Notes under the pieces: generated by a model
Database searches by the model: none
What the model was told of the DNA's origin: nothing
The model's input: the letters and a program-made list of their open reading frames with translations, nothing else
Translations under genes and position numbers: made by a program
In this document: piece by piece, positions 36,994 to 43,837 of the stretch
Layout: each line of letters starts with the position of its first letter
Position numbering within the stretch: position 1 is the stretch's first letter
DNA from: Cognatishimia sp. MH4019
GTDB lineage: Bacteria > Pseudomonadota > Alphaproteobacteria > Rhodobacterales > Rhodobacteraceae
DNA length: 64,000 nucleotides
Direction: 5' to 3'
NCBI RefSeq assembly: GCF_020177595.1
Contig: NZ_JAHTBL010000001.1
Coordinates: 372,001 to 436,000 of the forward strand

Positions 36994-37033
36994 AGCTTTG
37001 TGCTCCGTATCTGACGTCAGTCTCTTTACTCAC

Positions 37034-37060
37034 AAAAAAGCCCCCGAGGGTATCGGAGGC
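37034..37060 (-). terminator. Attenuator terminator of ilvBN
   Basis: On the − strand, GCCTCCGA (37060-37053) and TCGGGGGC (37047-37040) form an 8-bp stem with one T-G pair and a 5-nt loop, followed by six T's (37039-37034), 40 nt before the ilvB ATG. A termination signal between a promoter-side leader and its own gene indicates attenuation. Confidence 0.88.
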
Positions 37061-37101
37061 GCATGGGGTCCCATTTGGGTGTCCGTTACCGGCCCATGCG
37101 C
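37059..37101 (-). promoter_or_regulatory. Candidate antiterminator/pause stem of the ilvBN leader
   Basis: GCGCATGGG (37101-37093 on the − strand) pairs perfectly with CCCATGCGC (37067-37059). The 5' arm lies within the last codons of the leader peptide; the 3' arm shares its final two bases with the terminator stem. Ribosome position on the leader would decide whether it forms. Confidence 0.65.
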
Positions 37102-37136
37102 TTTTTCCCTACTAGTACGACAATGCTCAACATCAT
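37086..37136 (-). CDS. ilv operon leader peptide
   Basis: A 16-codon open frame reading MMLSIVVLVGKKRMGR, with a good AAAGGAG ribosome binding site (37140-37146) 3-6 nt upstream of the tandem ATGs. Residues 5-9 are Ile-Val-Val-Leu-Val, exactly the end products of the downstream pathway. It ends 26 nt before the attenuator terminator. This is the classical layout of translation-coupled attenuation, as known for ilvGMEDA and ilvBN of enterobacteria; the sequence is unrelated to those leaders. Confidence 0.85.
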   Translation of the reverse strand: MMLSIVVLVGKKRMGR

Positions 37137-37310
37137 CCGCTCCTTTGTGTGAGGCGGACATTAGGTTGGCGTTCTGGGGGCGTCAACAGCCAAAGCTCTG
37201 AATAATGTGTCGCTGAGGCATTATTTTGCGAAATTATATGTCGAATGGCCGGCTGACGACAATATAAGCGCAAATTGAGCGGGGCGAATTGCAGCGAATG
37301 TTCCATCTCC

Positions 37311-37331
37311 GTCCCGGGCCTGACCCGGGAC
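37311..37331. repeat. Dispersed 21-bp palindrome, copy
   Basis: GTCCCGGGCC / TGACCCGGGAC, a near-perfect palindrome of the same family as those at 31572, 31612, 46258 and 63010. Located beyond the MFS gene 3' end. Confidence 0.7.
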
Positions 37332-37450
37332 CTCGCCGATCAAAGCGATGCGCAAGAGGTAAAAGGCCTCGGAGCAGGTCCAGGGCGCTGTGCGGGATAA
37401 GGTCTGGTTTACGCCCAATCAAGCGATCCTGCGCGGCGCGCGAATGTCAG

Positions 37451-38740
37451 CTACCGGCTTTCTAAGGCCAGCCGATTGAGCAACACCACCGCCAGTATCG
37501 CAGCAATGAAAAGAAACGCCGCACCGACAATCCATGCGACAGGTGTGGAGTAAATTTCGGCAACGGCTCCAGCCAACACCAGACCAAATGCGCCTCCCAA
37601 CTGTTGTATCATCGATCTCAACGACAGCATGGTTGACCGCTGACGATCCTCTACACAGCGATGCAGAATGCTGCTGGCAGGTGTTTCGCTGATACCGAGG
37701 ATCACGGAATACAGGACAAATACCACCACAAAGCCAGCGATATCGCCTTGCAGCGCCAATGCGATCTGAACGCCTGCCAGGCAGATAAAAACCGCCGCCA
37801 GTGTCATGGCGTGCTGCCGGTTGAAAATACGACTGATGTAAGGCGATAGAAATGCGCCGAATGCGATGGAGAAGAAATAGGTCGCGGTCACGATACCAAT
37901 GACGGTGTTTGCGTAACCCTCGTCCAACATGGGCTTTGCGTGGGTCGGCCAGATCACCTCGACCGGGTTGGTTGCCATCAAGAAGAAGGCCAGAGCTGCC
38001 AAGAGGATCGACAATGCCGGGTGCTTCAGGGCGAGAAGGCCCGCGTCTTTGATCACCAACGGGACGTTTGCGAACCCCTGTCTAAGGGCGGTGGGGTTCA
38101 TCGGCCGTGGATTTTCGGCGATGGCCGACATCGTGAAGACAAACACGCCCAGCATCACGCCAAAGCTTGCGGCATAAGACACATCATAGATGCTGAAACC
38201 GATACGTTCCGCGACCGACCCGAAAATATCGGGCAGGAGACCACCCAAGACCGCGCCAATGGCCAACCCTGTGGCATTGGCCCATTGCGCTTTGGCCAGC
38301 GCGGGCTGGACATCCACATCAGGTGCTGCGGCCTTGAACGTCTCGACAAACCACGCATCGAGCGTCCCTGACCTAAGCGCGCGCCCAAACCCGATGAATG
38401 CAAATGACAACGCAAGAATATAGAAGTCACTCGTCGAGAGAAAAAGCGCGAGTGAAATCAAGCTGGCGACAACGGCTGTCAGAAAGACCGGTTTGCGTCC
38501 GATACTGTCCGCCAATCCGCCGAAAGGCAGTTCCAGCGCCATGGTCGTAAGCGAATAAACCCCGAAGAGAAGGGAAATTTGAAAGAGGTCCATGCCTCGG
38601 TCGGTTAACGCCAAAGCGACAACTGCAACCGTCAAACCCATCGCAAAACGATCAAGAAACTGGTGTATCTGAAACACGCGGATGTGCTGCCTTGCCGAAC
38701 TGCTTAGCGCTGCGAAGGAGAACTCTGTTTCCGATGCCAT
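37451..38740 (-). CDS. MFS transporter
   Basis: A 429-residue inner-membrane protein with about 12 hydrophobic helices. The loop 2-3 signature of the superfamily is recognisable (LPFGGLADSIGRKPVFLTAVV). The N-terminal 20 residues are cytoplasmic. No substrate can be assigned. Codon use is somewhat less GC-biased than that of the core genes, and the flanks (37.15-37.45 and 38.74-39.4 kb) are AT-richer, so this block may be an acquired or fast-evolving island. Confidence 0.85.
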   Translation of the reverse strand: MASETEFSFAALSSSARQHIRVFQIHQFLDRFAMGLTVAVVALALTDRGMDLFQISLLFGVYSLTTMALELPFGGLADSIGRKPVFLTAVVASLISLALFLSTSDFYILALSFAFIGFGRALRSGTLDAWFVETFKAAAPDVDVQPALAKAQWANATGLAIGAVLGGLLPDIFGSVAERIGFSIYDVSYAASFGVMLGVFVFTMSAIAENPRPMNPTALRQGFANVPLVIKDAGLLALKHPALSILLAALAFFLMATNPVEVIWPTHAKPMLDEGYANTVIGIVTATYFFSIAFGAFLSPYISRIFNRQHAMTLAAVFICLAGVQIALALQGDIAGFVVVFVLYSVILGISETPASSILHRCVEDRQRSTMLSLRSMIQQLGGAFGLVLAGAVAEIYSTPVAWIVGAAFLFIAAILAVVLLNRLALESR

Positions 38741-38951
38741 ACTTGCAACATCGACGTTGTTGCGGCGGCCTACAATAGCTTAGATGTCATGACCTATCTG
38801 GCCTAACACATTGAGGCCGTTTAAACACGCGCAGCGAATTGGTGGTTTGTCCGCTGATTGTCTGATCGATCATCGGTCGATTTCGAGGAGGCAGTGAATG
38901 ACCAGAATGCCGGCCGCGACCGGTCTAACGGCTGGAGAGAGCCCACCTACC

Positions 38952-39257
38952 CTAGCTTGAGAGCTGAGAAGCAGTCATCGAAGGGCGAAACTCAGTTATT
39001 GAGTAACGCGCTAGTTTCTTCGCATGAAACGGGTCGGCTTCCAAAATTCGTTCAAGTTCGGCAAGGCCTTTCGCCGTGGCGATAATGACGCCACCGGTAC
39101 GAGGCACCTTTGGCCCTGAGGCAATAAAGCAGCCAGAAGCGTAATTTCGTTCAAGAAATTCAACGTGTGCATCAAGCTCAGGTTCGATTTCTTCAAAATC
39201 CACGACGTAGTGAAGATCTACAATGAAGAGGTTTTGTTCTGGAGCGATCAAGGACAT
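38952..39257 (-). CDS. YciI family protein
   Basis: A 101-residue ferredoxin-like-fold protein. The start at 39257 gives MSLIAPEQNLFIVDLHYV; the longer frame adds 14 unconvincing residues, though no strong ribosome binding site is seen at either. The central LDAHVEFLERNYASGCFIASGP and C-terminal DPFHAKKLARYSITEF segments are typical of YciI-like proteins, where a conserved His/Asp pair is seen. Function unknown. Confidence 0.8.
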   Translation of the reverse strand: MSLIAPEQNLFIVDLHYVVDFEEIEPELDAHVEFLERNYASGCFIASGPKVPRTGGVIIATAKGLAELERILEADPFHAKKLARYSITEFRPSMTASQLSS

Positions 39258-39422
39258 TCTTAAGATAACCAACGTGCAAGTTATTCGACTGTCAGTCAAA
39301 TCGCACTAATACCTTCGAATGGCAACTAAGTCCGCAAAGCCGACCTCGCTCCAATATACATGCTGCGACGTCAGCTTGAGGTTTGGCAGTGCGGTGCGAG
39401 GCTAAATCGCCACCCACAGCCC

Positions 39423-40067
39423 TCACTTCAAATCCACGCCGGTCCCCTGCAACACGCCGTGCTCCAACGCATAGCGGGTTAGACCGGCCGTTGAGGCAAT
39501 TCCCAGCTTGCGCTTGATGTTCTTGCGGTGCGTTTCGACCGTGCGGACGGAGATATCCAGCGTCGCGGCGACCTCTTTGTTGGATTGGCCTTGCGCCAGT
39601 TGCAGCAGGATCGTCTGCTCCCGGTTCGTGAGGGACTCGCGTGCGCCGCCCTCGGTCGGTTCCAGTGATCCCTTGGCTCCTGTGCAGAGATACCGCGCGC
39701 CCGTCATCACGGCGTCAATCGCGTCCTTGATCTCTTCGGTGGGGACATCCTTCAGAACATATCCCTTCGCCCCATGGCTCAGCGCGGAATTGATATATTC
39801 GGGGCTGTCATGCATCGACAATATCAGGATACGCGTCTCGGGACGGCGCTCCAGAATGATCTCGGTGGCGGTCAGCCCGCTGACCAAAGGCATATTCAGG
39901 TCAAGCAGCATGACGTCGGGGGCCAGCATTTCGACTTGATCAATGGCTTCCTGACCGTTGCTCAGCACGCCGACGACCTCGATATCGTCATAGGTCTCAA
40001 GGATTGATTGGATACCTTCGGCGACCATCGGGTGGTCGTCCACGATCACGACGCGGGTCTTTTTCAT
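39423..40067 (-). CDS. NarL/LuxR-type response regulator
   Basis: A 214-residue DNA-binding response regulator. Receiver: phospho-acceptor Asp56 (LAPDVMLLDLNMP) with acidic Asp10/Asp11 and a conserved Lys in GYVLKDVPTEE. Helix-turn-helix: about residues 148-205 (LTNREQTILLQLAQGQSNKEVAATLDISVRTVETHRKNIKRKLG). It overlaps the sensor kinase gene by 4 nt. A matching inverted-heptamer site lies before the divergent TRAP operon. Confidence 0.93.
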   Translation of the reverse strand: MKKTRVVIVDDHPMVAEGIQSILETYDDIEVVGVLSNGQEAIDQVEMLAPDVMLLDLNMPLVSGLTATEIILERRPETRILILSMHDSPEYINSALSHGAKGYVLKDVPTEEIKDAIDAVMTGARYLCTGAKGSLEPTEGGARESLTNREQTILLQLAQGQSNKEVAATLDISVRTVETHRKNIKRKLGIASTAGLTRYALEHGVLQGTGVDLK

Positions 40068-41467
40068 GCGGATACCTTTGTCTTCCCCTCCGGCGGCAAC
40101 AGATGGCTCAGGGGCACTTGCGCCTCGATCACCGTGCCTGTCTTTGATGACAGGATGCGCAAGGTGCCATCCAATTGCTCGATGCGTTCTTGCATATTGC
40201 GCAGCCCCAAACCACTGCGCTCTTGTCGCGCGGCCGTGGCGTCTTCCAGCCCGCGCCCGTCATCCGAGATGCGCAAGGTCGCACCGTCCTTATGGCCGCG
40301 CAGATCCAGCGTGACGCGCTCTGCCTCGGCGTGACGCTCGATATTGGTCAGCGCTTCTTGGGCGATCCGGTACAAAGCGATCTTGGCGTCCTGATCCAGC
40401 CGGTTACGGAAAACCACCGTCTCGAACGAGGTCTCGATGCCCGTGCGGTCGCTGAAATCCTCGATCAGAGCTTTCAGGGCAGGACCCAGGCCCAGATCAT
40501 CTAGCACGCCCGGACGCAAATCGCGGCTGATCCGGCGCACTTCGACGATGGCCTCCGATAAGGTCTCGAACCCCTTGTCCAGACTTTCGCCCGCGCGCGC
40601 GTCGCCCTTGGCGATCCGTCGCCGCGCCAGATCAAGCGCATAGCGGACCGACACCAAAATTTGGCTAATCGAGTCATGCAGCTCCCGCGCCACGCGCCCG
40701 CGTTCTTCCTCCTGCGTGTCGAAAATCCGCTGGGTGAGCGCCTTCAGCTTGGCATCCGCCAGCCGCCGCTCGCGCACGTTCAGGATCAGCCCGGACAAGA
40801 ACACCAGCAACAACGCCCCGATCGTGATCGCTATGATATAGTAAAACGTCTGGCGCACCCGCGCCTCCACCTCGGCGCGCGAGGTCGCAACGGTGGCCAG
40901 AATGTCGTCGATGAAGATGCCGGTGCCAATCGCCCACCGCCAATCCTGCAGACCAATCGTGTAAGTCACGACGCGCGCCGTCTCGCGGGTCGAGGGTTTG
41001 AACCAGTCAAACGCGTGATAGCCGCCACCGGTGCGGGCCTGCTCGATCAGGACATCAGTGATCGGGATGCCGTTCACATCCTCCAAACCGGCCCAATTGC
41101 GCCCGATCAGATTGGTCTGGCGCGGGGCCACCAGATTGTTGCCCGCATAGTCAAACACATAGAAAAACCCATCCTGCCCATAAAGCATTGACGAAAGGAT
41201 GCGGCTGACCTCCAACTTGGCCGCCTCGTCATCAGGGGCCGCGCGCCCGTAGATGTTGATGATCGCCGTGCGCGCCAGCGACAGATAGTTTTTCAACTCC
41301 TCGCGCTTGGCCGCGATCAGCTCGGTCTGCAGTTGCTGGATTTCCCGCTCGGCCAGTTGTCGTGACTGGTTGGTCACCACGATTGCAATCGCGGCCACCG
41401 CCAGCAGCAAGGGCAGGGTGGCCAGCAAAAAGAGTTTCTGTGCATAGGTCAGGGACAACCGAAACAT
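40064..41467 (-). CDS. Sensor histidine kinase with periplasmic single Cache domain
   Basis: A 467-residue membrane kinase (start at the ATG at 41467; a TTG lies 6 nt upstream). TM1 about residues 10-32; the periplasmic region (35-205) has a single-Cache look with YGQDGFFYVFDYAGNNL and RVVTYTIGLQDWRWAIGTGIF; TM2 about 208-230; HisKA_3 with phospho-acceptor His264 (EEERGRVARELHDSISQ); HATPase motifs DDGRGL and GLGLRNMQERIEQL. Such Cache kinases often sense small organic acids, in keeping with the divergent TRAP transporter for oxoacid-type substrates. Confidence 0.92.
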   Translation of the reverse strand: MFRLSLTYAQKLFLLATLPLLLAVAAIAIVVTNQSRQLAEREIQQLQTELIAAKREELKNYLSLARTAIINIYGRAAPDDEAAKLEVSRILSSMLYGQDGFFYVFDYAGNNLVAPRQTNLIGRNWAGLEDVNGIPITDVLIEQARTGGGYHAFDWFKPSTRETARVVTYTIGLQDWRWAIGTGIFIDDILATVATSRAEVEARVRQTFYYIIAITIGALLLVFLSGLILNVRERRLADAKLKALTQRIFDTQEEERGRVARELHDSISQILVSVRYALDLARRRIAKGDARAGESLDKGFETLSEAIVEVRRISRDLRPGVLDDLGLGPALKALIEDFSDRTGIETSFETVVFRNRLDQDAKIALYRIAQEALTNIERHAEAERVTLDLRGHKDGATLRISDDGRGLEDATAARQERSGLGLRNMQERIEQLDGTLRILSSKTGTVIEAQVPLSHLLPPEGKTKVSA

Positions 41468-41614
41468 GCGCAAAGCCTGAAAATAGAGCCGATTCGATTC
41501 GACCGGGGACGAACCCTATTTAAGCTCAAACGCTTGACCCTGCGCGAGAAATCCTTCGGTTTCGCCTGTTTTTAAAGCGCGGTTGCGTAAAATTCGCTCC
41601 GAAAAGCGCCGCTC

Positions 41615-41630
41615 TACGCATTTGTAGGTA
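41615..41630. promoter_or_regulatory. Candidate NarL-type 7-2-7 operator before dctP
   Basis: TACGCAT, two bases, GTAGGTA: two inverted heptamers each matching 6 of 7 positions of the NarL consensus TACYYMT / AKRRGTA, about 98 nt upstream of the dctP ATG. The adjacent response regulator is of this DNA-binding class. Binding is inferred. Confidence 0.4.
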
Positions 41631-41727
41631 TTCCGCTCACGCATACCCGCTATTAGTCTCCGACCACCATTCACGATCCGCCTGCCTTGAGGGGTGGGCC
41701 TCAAACATATCTGGGAGGATACATTAT

Positions 41728-42813
41728 ATGGATCGTCGTTCTTTTCTGAAAAACTCGGCAATTGGTGGCACGGCTGCGGCTGCAAGCACGGCTCTGGCCG
41801 CGCCCGCATACGCCCAAGGCAAGCAGACGCTGACCATGGTCACTAGCTGGGGCCGCGGTCTGGCAGGCGTGTTCGACGCCGCTCAGCGTGTGGCCGACAG
41901 CGTCAACGCGATGTCCGACGGCTCACTCACGATTGAGATCAAAGCTGCTGGCGAACTCGTCGGCGCGTTCGAGGTTTTCGACGCCGTGACTGCTGGTCAG
42001 GCCGACATGTATCATGCCGCCGACTACTATTTCGTCAACCAGCACCCTGGCTATGCCTTCTTCACCGGCGTGCCCTTTGGTGCGACGGCGCAGGAAACGT
42101 CGATCTGGTACAACCACGGCGGTGGCCGCGAACTGCATGACGAACTGGGCCAGATCTTTGGTTTGAAATCCTTCATTGCAGGCAACACCGGCGCGCAGGC
42201 TGGCGGTTGGTATCGCAAGGAAATCACCGGCCCCGAGGACTTCCAAGGTCTCAAGTTCCGCATGCCGGGTCTTGGCGGTGCAGCACTTGGCAAGATGGGC
42301 GCATCGATTCAGAACCTGCCGGGCTCCGAAGTGTATCAAGCGCTGGCCTCCGGCGCCATCGACGGCACCGAGTGGATTGGCCCCTGGGCTGACGAGAAAG
42401 CCGGTTTCCAGGAAATCACCCAGTTTTACTACACCGCTGGTTTCCACGAGCCGGGCGTTGCCCTGTCCGTGGCAACGAACCGTGACGTGTTCGAAAACCT
42501 CTCACCGGCCAACCAAAAGATCATCGAGATCGCCTCGCTCGAGACGCACCAGTGGAACTTGTCGCAGTTCGTGTCCAACAACGGCGCGGCCGTTCAGCGC
42601 TTGCAGGCAGGCGGCGTGAAGGTTCTCGAATTCCCCGACACCGTCTGGGATGCCTTTGCTGACGCAAGTCGTCAGGTCTTTGACGAGAACATGAGCGATG
42701 ACCTCTTCAAGAGCATCTATGACAGCTATCAGGCGAGCATCAAAAGCGTCTCCGGCTGGACAGAAATCTCGGAGGCTCCGTTCGTGTCTCAGCGCGCCCG
42801 CGTCTTCGGCTAA
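41728..42813 (+). CDS. TRAP transporter substrate-binding protein (TakP-like)
   Basis: A periplasmic binding protein of 361 residues with a Tat-type signal peptide (RRSFLKNS, cleavage predicted after AYA at residue 29). The DctP fold is recognisable, including FRMPGLGGAALGKMG, PGSEVYQALASGAIDGTEW and GFHEPG. The overall pattern, including a ADYYFVNQHPGYAFFTGVPFG stretch, resembles TakP of Rhodobacter, which binds 2-oxoacids; that specificity is inferred. GGGAGG precedes the ATG. It is the first gene of the TRAP operon. Confidence 0.9.
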   Translation: MDRRSFLKNSAIGGTAAAASTALAAPAYAQGKQTLTMVTSWGRGLAGVFDAAQRVADSVNAMSDGSLTIEIKAAGELVGAFEVFDAVTAGQADMYHAADYYFVNQHPGYAFFTGVPFGATAQETSIWYNHGGGRELHDELGQIFGLKSFIAGNTGAQAGGWYRKEITGPEDFQGLKFRMPGLGGAALGKMGASIQNLPGSEVYQALASGAIDGTEWIGPWADEKAGFQEITQFYYTAGFHEPGVALSVATNRDVFENLSPANQKIIEIASLETHQWNLSQFVSNNGAAVQRLQAGGVKVLEFPDTVWDAFADASRQVFDENMSDDLFKSIYDSYQASIKSVSGWTEISEAPFVSQRARVFG

Positions 42814-42834
42814 GGCAACACGCACAATATACCA

Positions 42835-42860
42835 ATACGGGGCCAGCTTTGGCCCCGTAT
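42835..42860 (+). promoter_or_regulatory. Intercistronic stem-loop between dctP and dctQ
   Basis: ATACGGGGCCA (42835-42845), GCTT, TGGCCCCGTAT (42850-42860): a perfect 11-bp stem with a tetraloop and no T run, 22 nt after the dctP stop. Typical of mRNA-stabilising hairpins that raise binding-protein output over membrane subunits. Confidence 0.7.
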
Positions 42861-42929
42861 CCTAAGACCTGAAGGCAGACGCCTTCTACCTGAACAAAGA
42901 GCCCGACAAACGGGCTGGGGGACCTCAAA

Positions 42930-43820
42930 ATGGACGGCATCGTCTGGTTTTTCCAGAATATCGCGATGGCCTTTTACAACTTCGTCTATGCGATCACGCA
43001 TCCGGGGTTGTGGCTTGACTGGAGCAACAATGAAGCCCTGATGCGCTTCATCTATTATGGCGGCTCGGTCGAGTTTTTCTTTGTGGTCTTCACCACGTTT
43101 CTTGTCTTCACGGCCATCGGTATCTGGCGCAACAGCTTCCTTTGGGGCTGCGTGCGCGCGCTGGAAGGTATGGCAAATACCATCGGACGCGTGGCCGCTT
43201 GGGCTGGCCTGCTGATGGTTCTGCAACAGATCATGATCGTGTTCATGCAGCGTATCTTTTCGGCCTCCGAAATTTCGATTGGCTTCGGCAAGGCGCTGAC
43301 CTTTGATGTCAGTTGGTGGTCCGAAGAGCTGAAGCTCTACAACGCGCTCGTCGTGACGCTCTGCTGCACCTACACCTTCGTGCAAGGCGGCCATGTGCGT
43401 GTCGATCTGGTCTATTCCGCCGTCAGTCACCGCGCAAAGCGGTTGATCGACATGGTTGGTTCGCTGATCTTCATGGCCCCGGTGGCGCTGATCACGTGGA
43501 TGTATGGCTGGTACTTCCTGTGGCGGCATCTTGTCGTGCCCAACCCCTCGGCATCCGACACATTGGAGCGGCTGCTCGCCAAATCGCGCGCCTTGCGCTG
43601 GAACGTGGAAACCATTGGTTTCTCGCCCAATGGCTTTAACGCCTATTTCCTCTTCAAGATCCTGCTCGTGACCTTCGCAGCGCTGGTCTTCCTGCAAGCC
43701 GTCGCTTTCTTCTGGCGCTCCTATCTGGAGTGGAAAGAGGGCGAAGAGAGCGCGGGCAAATATCTTGATAAAGACAAGCTGGGCGATGAAGACGCCGAGC
43801 TGGTCGCGAACATCCACTGA
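42930..43820 (+). CDS. TRAP transporter small permease DctQ, enlarged
   Basis: A 296-residue membrane protein, well above the usual 160-200 residues of DctQ. It has four main hydrophobic helices (near residues 35-58, 75-98, 168-192 and 240-262) with extra segments between, and a charged C-terminal tail (WKEGEESAGKYLDKDKLGDEDAEL). The conserved DctQ segment WWSEELKLYNALVVTLCCTYTFVQGGHVRVDL is present. Lies 17 nt before dctM. Confidence 0.88.
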   Translation: MDGIVWFFQNIAMAFYNFVYAITHPGLWLDWSNNEALMRFIYYGGSVEFFFVVFTTFLVFTAIGIWRNSFLWGCVRALEGMANTIGRVAAWAGLLMVLQQIMIVFMQRIFSASEISIGFGKALTFDVSWWSEELKLYNALVVTLCCTYTFVQGGHVRVDLVYSAVSHRAKRLIDMVGSLIFMAPVALITWMYGWYFLWRHLVVPNPSASDTLERLLAKSRALRWNVETIGFSPNGFNAYFLFKILLVTFAALVFLQAVAFFWRSYLEWKEGEESAGKYLDKDKLGDEDAELVANIH

Positions 43821-43837
43821 TCTAGGGGCACAGAGCA

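Larger units (their letters stand above)
36994..37450. other. 457-nt region between ilvB and the MFS gene
   Basis: It holds the ilvB attenuator (37034-37146), and, further upstream, one copy of the dispersed palindrome (37311-37331) near the MFS gene end. The remainder (about 37150-37300 and 37335-37450) shows no gene. Confidence 0.7.
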
